A DNA stretch of 5,911 bases. Origin: JBCDBH01 sp039184055 (GTDB taxonomy: Bacteria; Acidobacteriota; Thermoanaerobaculia; Multivoradales; J023). This document shows positions 1 through 5,911 of the stretch, piece by piece. The stretch covers positions 1 through 5,911 of the forward strand of contig JBCDBH010000371.1 in NCBI GenBank assembly GCA_039184055.1, in the 5' to 3' direction. The position numbers and the translations under genes are program-made. Every line of letters begins with the position of its first letter. Position 1 is the first letter of the stretch. The notes below the pieces were generated by a model. It saw nothing but the letters and a program-made list of their open reading frames with translations. It was not told where the DNA came from and did not search any database.

Positions 1-1588
1 CGAAGATACCACTCCGGCCCTTGTAGCCGGTGTTGCGGCATTCGAAACATCCCGCGCCTTCATAGACTTTTACCCGCTTGCCATCGGGAAGCGACAGGCG
101 GAGCGCCTCGGCCTCTTCGGTGGTGAGAAAACGTTCGGTTTTGCAGGTGTCGCAGATGCGTCGCACCAGGCGCTGCGCCATGCATCCGATCATGGTCGAG
201 GCGATGAGGAAATTCTCCACCTCGAGATCGATCAAGCGTGAGATCGCCGAGGCGGCGTCATTGGTATGCAGCGTGGCGAACACCAGGTGACCGGTGAGCG
301 CGGCCTGGATGGCGTAATTCGCCGTTTCACCGTCACGGATCTCACCGACCATGATGATGTCGGGGTCCTGACGCAGGATGTGACGCAACGCCGAGGCGAA
401 GGTGATACCGATCTTGGTATTGACCGCGGTTTGGTTGAAGCGGTCGTAGACCAGCTCGATCGGATCTTCGATCGTGGTGACGTTCTGCTCTTGTGTCGCG
501 ATGGTCTTGAGCGCTGAATAGAGCGTGGTCGTCTTACCACTACCGGTCGGACCGGTCACCAACACGATGCCGTGAGGGCGGGTGATGAATTGCGAGAAAA
601 CCTCGAGCTCTTCGGGATAAAAGCCGAGCGCGATCAAATCGTGCTCGAGCACACCCGGATCGAAGATCCGCATGACGCATTTCTCGCCGAAGGCGACGGG
701 AAGCGTCGAGATCCGGAGCTCGATTTCGCGACCGGCGCGCAGAGTTTTGACGCGACCGTCTTGAGGACGTCGTTTTTCGGCGATGTCGAGCCGGGACATG
801 GCCTTGATACGGCTGACCACCGCGCGATGCACCACCGGTGGAATCTGTTGAATATCGTGCAGCACGCCATCGATGCGGAAACGGATCAGACTGCCATCGC
901 GTTTCGGCTCGATATGGACGTCGCTGGCGCGTGAGTCGTAGGCGTGCTGCAGCATGTACTCGACCGCGTTGACGATATGTTGATCCGAGGTCTCGATCTC
1001 GGCCTCGTTCTTCATCCGCACGAGACGTTCGAGATTGCCCAGATCGATCCCGCCGGCGAGATCGCGTTCGGCCTTCTTCACCGACTGGCGGAGACCGTAG
1101 AACTCGGTCAGCGCCTTGAGAATCTCCGGTTCCGACGCCACCACGAGCTCGAGATCACGACCGGTGATGCGACGGAAGGCGTCGAGCCCTTCGATATCGA
1201 ATGGATTGGCGCACGCCACCCGCAACGTACCGTCGCTCAACTGCAGCGGAATCATCCGGTGACGGCGCGCGAACGGGCGTGAGATCTGTCCTTCGATCAA
1301 ATCCGCGTCGAGCGCAAGCGTATCGATTCGCGTGTGCTCGAGCTTGGCCTCGGACGCGATCGCTTCCGAGATCATCTGCTCGGTGAGCGTGGCGCCATGG
1401 CCGTTTTGTGGGGTCAAGCCGAGTCGCAGGATGAGCTCGTAGGCCACCGATTTTTGCTCGTACGCCTTCGCCGAGCGGAGGTGACGTGGCATCATGCGCG
1501 CTTCCTTCTTCACCTCTTCGGCCTGTGCTTGCGACAGAATGCCGTTGTGAACGAGAAGATTGGCGACCAGCTCGGGAGTCAAATGCAT
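1..1588 (-). CDS. gspE: GspE/PilB-family secretion or pilus assembly ATPase, C-terminus beyond window
   Basis: A cytoplasmic hexameric ATPase that powers pseudopilus or pilus assembly in type II secretion or type IV pilus machines. The visible 529 residues contain an N-terminal T2SSE_N/MshEN-like region (about 1-165), a linker, then the ATPase core. Core motifs are an Asp box (ASDVHIEP, 221-228), Walker A GPTGSGKT (346-353), EDPIE (374-378), Walker B region RQDPDIIMVGEIRD (406-419) and His box TLHTNDA (439-445). A tetracysteine metal-binding motif follows, C479xxC482 and C514xxC517, as in GspE/PilB. The frame is still open at the left edge after GYKGRSGIF, so a few tens of residues are missing. 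ATG at 1588 is preferred because GAGG lies 7 nt upstream; an in-frame ATG at 1639 lacks a properly spaced site. The wording AALTGHLVFATLHTNDA favours GspE over PilB, but this is not decisive. It is divergent from the next gene, and no other secretion gene is visible. Confidence 0.95.
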   Translation of the reverse strand, partial: MHLTPELVANLLVHNGILSQAQAEEVKKEARMMPRHLRSAKAYEQKSVAYELILRLGLTPQNGHGATLTEQMISEAIASEAKLEHTRIDTLALDADLIEGQISRPFARRHRMIPLQLSDGTLRVACANPFDIEGLDAFRRITGRDLELVVASEPEILKALTEFYGLRQSVKKAERDLAGGIDLGNLERLVRMKNEAEIETSDQHIVNAVEYMLQHAYDSRASDVHIEPKRDGSLIRFRIDGVLHDIQQIPPVVHRAVVSRIKAMSRLDIAEKRRPQDGRVKTLRAGREIELRISTLPVAFGEKCVMRIFDPGVLEHDLIALGFYPEELEVFSQFITRPHGIVLVTGPTGSGKTTTLYSALKTIATQEQNVTTIEDPIELVYDRFNQTAVNTKIGITFASALRHILRQDPDIIMVGEIRDGETANYAIQAALTGHLVFATLHTNDAASAISRLIDLEVENFLIASTMIGCMAQRLVRRICDTCKTERFLTTEEAEALRLSLPDGKRVKVYEGAGCFECRNTGYKGRSGIF

Positions 1589-1595
1589 CGAAAGG

Positions 1596-1599
1596 CCTC
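1596..1599 (-). promoter_or_regulatory. Ribosome binding site of the GspE-like ATPase
   Basis: On the minus strand this reads GAGG, 7 nt before the ATG at 1588. It decides the start: the alternative in-frame ATG at 1639 has a purine run directly abutting it with no usable spacing. Confidence 0.6.
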
Positions 1600-1665
1600 G
1601 AAAGCGTGAAGAGAGTCGACCGGTGGCGAGACGCCCCATCCTTCCATACGTCGAATGCGATGATC

Positions 1666-1681
1666 CTATCGAATTCCATAG
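1666..1681. promoter_or_regulatory. AT-rich imperfect dyad in the divergent spacer, possible operator
   Basis: The 16-bp stretch CTATCGAATTCCATAG is a dyad centred on GAATTC; only one symmetric pair (C/C at 1670 and 1677) breaks the symmetry. It is an AT-rich island in GC-rich DNA, ends 22 nt before the EamA start and lies about 78 nt upstream of the ATPase start. Position and symmetry suit an operator for a dimeric regulator or an overlapping promoter, but no regulator gene is visible. I see no convincing -35/-10 pair. The best -10-like word is TAGGAT on the minus strand, 4 of 6 to consensus. Functional assignment is inference. Confidence 0.3.
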
Positions 1682-1693
1682 CCGTGGCTCAGT

Positions 1694-1697
1694 AGGA
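1694..1697 (+). promoter_or_regulatory. Ribosome binding site of the EamA transporter
   Basis: AGGA lies 5 nt before the ATG at 1703, a normal spacing. It supports that start as the true one. Confidence 0.55.
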
Positions 1698-1702
1698 CGC
1701 CA

Positions 1703-2578
1703 ATGGATCTCATTCCCACGATTGTCCTGATCGCCAGCGCCCTCGCCTGGATCTCCTACGATCTGGTCCGCAAGCATTTGGTGACGCGCGCGCCACCTCT
1801 CGTCCTGGCGGCGGTGCTGGTCACCGCCCAGGTACCGGCGACGTTGCTATGGGTGACCTTCGACGGTTGGTATCTGCCGGCGAACGCCTATTGGCTGCCC
1901 GGCCTCGCGTCGTTGCTGCTCAATGTGGTGGCGACCTTTGGTTACCTGGTGGCGGTGCATCGCTCGCCGATCAGTGCCACCGTCCCCCTTTTGGCGCTGA
2001 CACCGGTCTTTTCGACCCTTTTCGCGATGCCCGTGCTGGGCGAGATTCCCGGGCCGTGGGTATGGCTCGGTGTGATTTTGGTGGTAGTGGGCGCGTTGAC
2101 GCTCAACGCCCGCCCGGGAACGCATCCCTTGCGGTCGCTGTTGCATGAGCCGGGTGCGCCCTACATGGTGCTGGTGGCGGTGTGCTGGTCGATCACCCCG
2201 GCCTTCGACAAGATCGCGTTGCGCCACGCCATCTCGTCGCATCACGCCTTCGTGCTCAGCGCCGGTACCGCCATCGTCTTCATCATCGCCACGGTTCGAA
2301 TCGGTGGGCTCGGGACCGCGCGTCGTCTGTGCACCGAGTCGCCATGGTGGGTGATGGTCGCCGGTACCGGTGCGGTGGTCGCCATCTTGCTCCAGCTGTG
2401 GGCGATTCAAATCGCCTGGGTGGGATTGGTCGAGACCGTCAAACGGGGTCTCGGTGGCTTCGCCGCGTTGCTCTTCGGCGCACTGCTCTTCGCCGAGTCG
2501 ATCGATCGACGTCAGATGCTCGCGGTGGTCGTGATGGTCGTGGGGGTCGCGCTGGTCTTGCTCACCGGTAGCTCGTGA
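1703..2578 (+). CDS. EamA/DMT-superfamily membrane transporter
   Basis: A 291-residue inner-membrane protein of the drug/metabolite transporter superfamily, close to the usual 280-310 residues. It shows ten hydrophobic helices, at about 3-20, 32-52, 64-84, 93-111, 117-136, 152-170, 181-200, 215-237, 250-266 and 270-288. These form two five-helix EamA repeats. The repeat ends are recognisable: PLLALTPVFSTLFA followed by LGE (95-114), and VETVKRGLGGFAALLFG followed by FAES (243-266). Such proteins usually export or exchange amino acids, metabolites or drugs; the substrate cannot be told from sequence. It is the first of five co-directional genes and its stop lies 44 bp before the SDR start, so it may move a substrate or product of the downstream enzymes (inference). 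There is no signal peptide beyond the first helix. Family assignment is firm, function open. Confidence 0.93.
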   Translation: MDLIPTIVLIASALAWISYDLVRKHLVTRAPPLVLAAVLVTAQVPATLLWVTFDGWYLPANAYWLPGLASLLLNVVATFGYLVAVHRSPISATVPLLALTPVFSTLFAMPVLGEIPGPWVWLGVILVVVGALTLNARPGTHPLRSLLHEPGAPYMVLVAVCWSITPAFDKIALRHAISSHHAFVLSAGTAIVFIIATVRIGGLGTARRLCTESPWWVMVAGTGAVVAILLQLWAIQIAWVGLVETVKRGLGGFAALLFGALLFAESIDRRQMLAVVVMVVGVALVLLTGSS

Positions 2579-2611
2579 GCGCTGGTCGGATAGACTCGCG
2601 CTCCCGACTTC

Positions 2612-2617
2612 AAGGAG
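2612..2617 (+). promoter_or_regulatory. Strong Shine-Dalgarno that fixes the SDR start
   Basis: AAGGAG sits 5 nt before the ATG at 2623 and is the strongest ribosome binding site in the window. It rules against the longer frame from GTG at 2575, which would overlap the EamA stop and has no such site. Confidence 0.8.
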
Positions 2618-2622
2618 ATGGC

Positions 2623-3399
2623 ATGAGCGAACAGACGAGCCCCGACCGTTTCGACCTCACCGGCAAGGTGGCCCTGGTGACCGGCGCCAGCAAAGGCATC
2701 GGCGCCGCCATGGCTCACGGTTTTGCCGCGCACGGTGCCACGGTGGTGGTGTCGAGCCGCAAACAAGAGGCGGTCGACGCCGTCGCCGCCGAGATCCGTG
2801 ACGCCGGTGGCGAAGCGATCGCCATGGCCTGTCATGTCGGACGGATGGACGAGGTTCGTGGCATCGTCGACAAAGTCGTCGCGGCGTGTGGCGGTCTCGA
2901 CATCGTGGTCAACAACGCCGCCACCAACCCGGTGTACGGTGGTGCGATCGAGGTCGACGAACGCGCTTTCGACAAGATCATCGAGGTCAACCTCAAAGGC
3001 CCCTTCGAGCTCGCCAAAGCCGCTCACCCCGTCATGAAAGCACGGGGCGGCGGTGCCATCCTCAACATCTCGTCGATCGGTGGCATCTCCCCCGAGCCCA
3101 ATCTGGGGATCTACAGCGTCTCGAAAGCGGCCTTGATCAACCTCACCAAGGTGCTCGCCGCCGAATGGGGAGGCGACGGCATTCGGGTCAACGCCATCGG
3201 CCCGGGTTTGATCAAGACGAAATTGTCGGCCGCTCTGTGGACCGATGACGACGAGCGACGGAAATACGAAGAGCACGTCCCGCTCGGCCGCATCGGTTAT
3301 CCCGAGGACATCGTCGGCATGGCGCTGCTGCTGTGCTCACCCGCCGGCGCGTTCTGCACCGGTGGCATGTACATGGTCGACGGCGGCCACACCATCTGA
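2623..3399 (+). CDS. SDR-family oxidoreductase, DHRS4-like
   Basis: A 258-residue classical short-chain dehydrogenase/reductase, the normal length, expected to be cytosolic and NAD(P)H-dependent. The Rossmann glycine motif is TGASKGIG (20-27), the NNAA motif is at 97-100, and the catalytic set is N123, S151, Y164 and K168 (YSVSK), with PG at 194-195. After the second strand the sequence SSRK (44-47) supplies basic residues that usually favour NADP(H). CHVGRMDEV (70-78) replaces the common Asp-containing adenine pocket motif. With NNAATNP and GPGLIKTKLS it recalls DHRS4-type carbonyl reductases (from memory of that family). It could reduce or oxidise a ketone or hydroxyacyl group; an alternative is a FabG-like 3-oxoacyl reductase. 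It lies 37 bp before the phosphatase gene and one gene from an acyl-CoA dehydrogenase, which argues for acyl or carbonyl metabolism. Start chosen from the strong ribosome binding site. Confidence 0.95.
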   Translation: MSEQTSPDRFDLTGKVALVTGASKGIGAAMAHGFAAHGATVVVSSRKQEAVDAVAAEIRDAGGEAIAMACHVGRMDEVRGIVDKVVAACGGLDIVVNNAATNPVYGGAIEVDERAFDKIIEVNLKGPFELAKAAHPVMKARGGGAILNISSIGGISPEPNLGIYSVSKAALINLTKVLAAEWGGDGIRVNAIGPGLIKTKLSAALWTDDDERRKYEEHVPLGRIGYPEDIVGMALLLCSPAGAFCTGGMYMVDGGHTI

Positions 3400-3436
3400 C
3401 GGACGAGACGACTGACCTGACGAGCACGATCCGATC

Positions 3437-4132
3437 ATGAGCATGTTGTTCCTGGTGCGTCATTCCCAGGCGAGCTTCGCGGCCGACGACTACGACGCCC
3501 TTTCGTCCACCGGTCACGAGCAGTCCAAGGCGCTCGGTCGTCATTGGCTGGCGCGTGGACTGATCTTCGATCGCGTATGGGTCGGTCCGCTGCGACGCCA
3601 ACGCGAGACCGCCGACGGCGTCGCGGCGATCTACGGCGAGGCCAACGCGCCATGGCCGGTTCCCGAACGCCTCGACGCGCTTTCCGAGCACGACGGTCCA
3701 CGGGTGCTCGATAGCAGTGGCACGTATCGCCGCGAGGCGGCACCAGGGCTGAGCCCACGCACCGCCGAGAGTGAGCGGCGACGCTATTTCGCGGCCTACC
3801 AGCAGGTCTCGCGCGCCTGGGCGCGGGGTGAGCACCCGACGCCCGACGGGCTCGAATCCTGGGCCGATTTCCGTCGTCGGATCGCCACCGGGGTCGAGCA
3901 GATCGTCGATTCCGCCGGGCGTGGCGAAAAAGTCGCCGCCTTCACCTCGGGTGGCGTCGTCGCCGCCGTGCTCGGTCACGCGCTCGGTCTCGACGACGAA
4001 GAAGTCGTCACCTTGTCGTGGCGGGTCAAGAACGCCACGGTGAGCACCTTCGTTTTTTCATCCGGCCGTTTCTCGCTCGACAGTTTCAATACCGCCGAGC
4101 ACCTGCCGACCGTCTACCACACCTATATTTGA
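3437..4132 (+). CDS. Histidine phosphatase-fold protein, second catalytic His not seen
   Basis: A 231-residue cytosolic protein of the phosphoglycerate mutase-like (branch 1 histidine phosphatase) fold. The N-terminal signature reads LVRHSQAS (6-13), with R8 and H9 as the expected phosphate-binding Arg and phospho-accepting His; Ser replaces the usual Gly after it. GPLRRQRETA (50-59) is the second Arg block and SEHDG (83-87) supplies the expected acidic proton donor. The late block, usually SHGG, reads FTSGG (169-173), so the second catalytic His appears to be Ser171. Family members phosphorylate or dephosphorylate small metabolites, or dephosphorylate proteins; the substrate is unknown here. 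It is set between the SDR and ACAD genes, so a role on a phosphorylated intermediate is possible but inferred. ATG at 3437 has only a weak ribosome binding site; ATG at 3443 is an equally in-frame alternative two codons in. Confidence 0.9.
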   Translation: MSMLFLVRHSQASFAADDYDALSSTGHEQSKALGRHWLARGLIFDRVWVGPLRRQRETADGVAAIYGEANAPWPVPERLDALSEHDGPRVLDSSGTYRREAAPGLSPRTAESERRRYFAAYQQVSRAWARGEHPTPDGLESWADFRRRIATGVEQIVDSAGRGEKVAAFTSGGVVAAVLGHALGLDDEEVVTLSWRVKNATVSTFVFSSGRFSLDSFNTAEHLPTVYHTYI

Positions 4133-4133
4133 C

Positions 4134-4155
4134 CGGCCCCGGGCCGATCGATCGG
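4134..4155. repeat. Two overlapping short palindromes in the phosphatase-ACAD gap
   Basis: CGGCCCCGGGCCG (4134-4146) is an inverted repeat around one central base. It overlaps CCGATCGATCGG (4144-4155), a perfect 12-bp palindrome. Together they fill most of the 31-bp gap. No T-run follows, so this does not look like an intrinsic terminator. It could be a small RNA hairpin at the ACAD ribosome binding region, or chance in GC-rich, GATC-rich DNA. Confidence 0.3.
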
Positions 4156-4163
4156 ACATCACC

Positions 4164-5372
4164 ATGACCTCCACCTCTGCTCCCGATCTCGATACCACCC
4201 TGGAACGGCTCCGCGATCTGCGTGACAACGAGCTCGCGCCACTCGAAGAGCAGCTGCTGCGCGAGGGCTTCGGTGCCGTCATGCCGGCTCTCGAAGCGCT
4301 GCGCGCCAAGGTTCGCGAAAGCGGTTTGTGGACGCCCAACCTTCCCGCCGAGGCCGGTGGACCGGGTTACGGTCTGGTCGGTCTGGCGCGGATTTCCGAG
4401 ATTCTCGGCAGCTCGCCGCTCGGTCATCTGGCTTGCAATTGCCAGGCGCCCGACGCCGGCAACATGGAAATCCTCCACGATCACGGCACGCCCGAGCAGC
4501 ATCGTCAGTTTTTCGAGCCGCTGGCGCGCGGTGAGATCCGCAGCTGCTTCGCGATGACCGAGCCCGCCAACGCCGGCTCCAACCCGGTCTGGCTGTCGAC
4601 CCGCGCCGTGCTCGACGGTGACGAGTGGGTGATCGACGGTCACAAGTGGTTCACCAGCTCGGCCGATGGTGCCTCCTTCGCGGTGGTCATGGCGGTCACC
4701 GATCCCGACGCCGAGCCCGCCTACGCTCGCGCCAGCCAGATCCTCGTGCCCACCGACACACCGGGTTTCATCCACGTGCGGAACATTCCGGTGATGGGGG
4801 AGGCGGGAGAAGGCTGGTTGTCCCACGCCGAGATCCGTTTCGAAGGCTGTCGGGTACCCAAAGAGAACCTGCTCGGCGCACGCGGCGCCGGTTTTCGCAT
4901 CGCCCAAGAGCGTCTCGGACCGGGTCGTATCCACCACGCCATGCGCTGGATCGGCATCTGCGAACGCGCCTACCGTCTGATGTGCGCCCGCGCCGCCAGT
5001 CGCGAGCTGGCGCCCGGCAAACCGCTCGGTAGCCGCCAGGTCATCCAGCACTGGATCGCCGAATGTCGCGCCGACATCCACGCCGCTCGTCTCATGGTGC
5101 TCGATGCCGCCGCCAAGATGGAGGCCGCCGGTCCCAAAGCCGCCCGGGTCGAAATCTCGATGATCAAATTCTGGGTCGCCGGGGTGTTGCAACGCGTGCT
5201 CGATCGCGCCGTCCAGGTGCACGGAGCCTTGGGCGTCACCGACGACACCCTGCTCTCCTTCTGGGTGCGGCACGAACGCGGCGCGCGGATCTACGACGGT
5301 CCCGACGAAGTCCACAAGACGGTCGTCGCCCGTCACGAGCTCAAGTCCTACGGTGTCGACGTCACGTTGTGA
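4164..5372 (+). CDS. Acyl-CoA dehydrogenase family protein, ACAD10/11-like
   Basis: A 402-residue soluble FAD-dependent acyl-CoA dehydrogenase-fold protein of ordinary length. The helical N-domain (about 1-125) leads to the flavin/substrate motif CFAMTEPANAGSNP (128-141) and KWFTSSADGA (161-170) in the beta domain. RFEGCRVPKENLLG (225-238), GPGRIHHAMR (252-261) and QVHGALGV (351-358) mark the C-terminal helical domain. The block carrying the catalytic Glu in MCAD-type enzymes (YEGT) here reads YDGPDEVH (377-384), placing Asp378 at that position. GPGRIHH and DGPDEVH are typical of the ACAD10/11-like group (from memory). Members act on branched, long-chain or 4-hydroxy/4-phospho acyl-CoAs, so simple alpha,beta-dehydrogenation should not be assumed. 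It is 31 bp after the phosphatase gene and shares its direction. The start has only a weak GGA 7 nt upstream, but family alignment supports it. No N-terminal kinase (APH) domain is fused, unlike human ACAD10/11. Confidence 0.95.
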   Translation: MTSTSAPDLDTTLERLRDLRDNELAPLEEQLLREGFGAVMPALEALRAKVRESGLWTPNLPAEAGGPGYGLVGLARISEILGSSPLGHLACNCQAPDAGNMEILHDHGTPEQHRQFFEPLARGEIRSCFAMTEPANAGSNPVWLSTRAVLDGDEWVIDGHKWFTSSADGASFAVVMAVTDPDAEPAYARASQILVPTDTPGFIHVRNIPVMGEAGEGWLSHAEIRFEGCRVPKENLLGARGAGFRIAQERLGPGRIHHAMRWIGICERAYRLMCARAASRELAPGKPLGSRQVIQHWIAECRADIHAARLMVLDAAAKMEAAGPKAARVEISMIKFWVAGVLQRVLDRAVQVHGALGVTDDTLLSFWVRHERGARIYDGPDEVHKTVVARHELKSYGVDVTL

Positions 5373-5419
5373 GCCTGCCGCGTGAGCCTTCGCGCCCAAC
5401 CGAGTGAAGTTGATTTGAC

Positions 5420-5911
5420 ATGACCGAGTCGCGATCCGAGGTCACCGCCGATCCGGCTCCGATTCCGGAGCGGCTCGGTGTCTATCGGATCGAATCGCTG
5501 CTCGGTCGTGGTGGTATGGGTGAGGTCTTCCTCGCCTGGGACGAGCTGCTCGAGCGGCACGTCGCGATCAAGCGTGTGTGGAGCGGCCGTGGACCGCGAC
5601 GGGCGCGTTTTCTCCGCGAAGCCCGTGCGGTCGCCCGGCTCGACCATCCCGCCATCGTCCGGATTTACCACGTGCTCGAACGTGACGACGGCGACTGCCT
5701 GGTCATGGAGCGCATCGAAGGGCGGGAGCTGTCGGCGCTGATCCGCGTAGATGGTTTGGAGCCCGGGCGGGTCGCGGCGCTCGGTGCCGAGATCGCTGCT
5801 GGGCTCGCCGAGGCCCACGTCCATGGCCTGGTGCACCGCGATCTCAAGGCCGCCAACGTCATGGTCGACACCAGTGTCCACGTCAAAATCCTCGACTTCG
5901 GTATCGCCAAG
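5420..5911 (+). CDS. Hanks-type (PknB-like) Ser/Thr protein kinase, N-terminal part
   Basis: The first 164 codons of a bacterial eukaryotic-like Ser/Thr kinase; the frame is open at the right edge. After a short N-terminal tail (1-20) the kinase domain begins. Visible elements are the glycine loop GRGGMGEV (29-36), VAIK with Lys51, the alpha-C Glu in FLREARAVARLDHP (Glu67), the catalytic loop HRDLKAAN (139-146, Asp141 and Asn146) and DFG (159-161). All residues needed up to that point are present, so an active kinase is expected. HRDLKAAN, with Ala in place of the common Pro, is a known variant. The ATG at 5420 is the first start after an in-frame stop at 5411-5413; the ribosome binding site is weak (GAAG, 10 nt away). 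Whether TPR, PASTA, FHA or membrane segments follow cannot be seen. Its gap of 47 bp from the ACAD suggests co-transcription, but its link to that metabolism is unproven. Confidence 0.93.
   Translation, partial: MTESRSEVTADPAPIPERLGVYRIESLLGRGGMGEVFLAWDELLERHVAIKRVWSGRGPRRARFLREARAVARLDHPAIVRIYHVLERDDGDCLVMERIEGRELSALIRVDGLEPGRVAALGAEIAAGLAEAHVHGLVHRDLKAANVMVDTSVHVKILDFGIAK

Noticed and set aside
78..1282. Plus-strand open frames opposite the ATPase
   Set aside because: The minus-strand frame holds Walker A, Walker B, His box and tetracysteine motifs throughout; the plus-strand frames are low-complexity shadows.
1637..1639. Upstream in-frame ATG for the ATPase
   Set aside because: It has no properly spaced ribosome binding site, and the extra 17 residues look like noncoding sequence rich in Arg and Ser.
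2575..2622. Longer SDR start at GTG 2575, overlapping the EamA stop (GTGA)
   Set aside because: No ribosome binding site precedes it. AAGGAG 5 nt before ATG 2623 fits much better, and SDRs usually begin shortly before the glycine motif.
3400..3436. Possible terminator or promoter between SDR and phosphatase genes
   Set aside because: No stem-loop with a T-run and no credible -35/-10 pair; it looks like a plain intra-operon gap.
2512..3979. Long minus-strand open frames (2512-3276 and 3212-3979) opposite the SDR and phosphatase genes
   Set aside because: They show no domain or ribosome binding site and mirror clear plus-strand genes.
5369..5389. 8-bp direct repeat GTGAGCCT at 5369-5376 and 5382-5389, straddling the ACAD stop
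   Set aside because: Too short to distinguish from chance; no inserted element or duplication of the gene is seen.
4086..5399. A 437-codon open frame on the minus strand, antisense to the ACAD
   Set aside because: The plus-strand ACAD has full family motifs. The antisense frame has no recognisable domain, is rich in Gly, Asp, His and Arg, and is what GC-rich codon bias produces.
5415..5420. TTGACA, a perfect -35 word
   Set aside because: It overlaps the kinase start codon and no -10 element lies about 17 nt downstream.

Overview
The window is gene-dense, GC-rich DNA (roughly 60% or slightly more G+C by eye), most likely from a Gram-negative bacterium. Three clues point that way: a type II secretion/type IV pilus-type assembly ATPase, a PknB-like Ser/Thr kinase, and aerobic acyl-CoA/SDR metabolism. 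From memory of the families, the style of the ATPase and kinase suits Acidobacteriota (Thermoanaerobaculia-like) or a myxobacterial/deltaproteobacterial relative. This is an inference without a search, and a gammaproteobacterium cannot be excluded.

Layout: positions 1-1588 hold the 5' 529 codons of a minus-strand gspE/pilB-family ATPase whose C-terminus lies beyond the left edge. A 114-bp divergent spacer (1589-1702) carries the ribosome binding sites of both flanking genes and an AT-rich dyad. Five plus-strand genes then follow head to tail with gaps of only 31-47 bp, as in an operon: a ten-helix EamA/DMT transporter (1703-2578), a DHRS4-like short-chain dehydrogenase (2623-3399), a histidine-phosphatase-fold protein (3437-4132), an ACAD10/11-like acyl-CoA dehydrogenase (4164-5372), and the start of a Hanks-type Ser/Thr kinase (5420-5911, cut by the right edge). 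No stretch over 300 bp lacks a gene.

How they may work together: the SDR and the ACAD suggest oxidation or reduction of a short or substituted acyl-CoA or carbonyl substrate. The EamA protein could move a related metabolite, and the phosphatase-like protein could act on a phosphorylated intermediate or signal. The ACAD has the DGPDEVH block in place of the usual catalytic-Glu YEGT block. That resembles the ACAD10/11 and LvaC group, which handles 4-hydroxy/4-phospho acyl-CoAs, but the phosphotransferase (APH-fold) partner expected for that chemistry is not in the window. No mobile element, CRISPR array, tRNA or rRNA was seen. Nothing here amounts to a clearly new system. The best leads are the ACAD/SDR/phosphatase module with its non-canonical catalytic residues, and the dyad in the divergent spacer.
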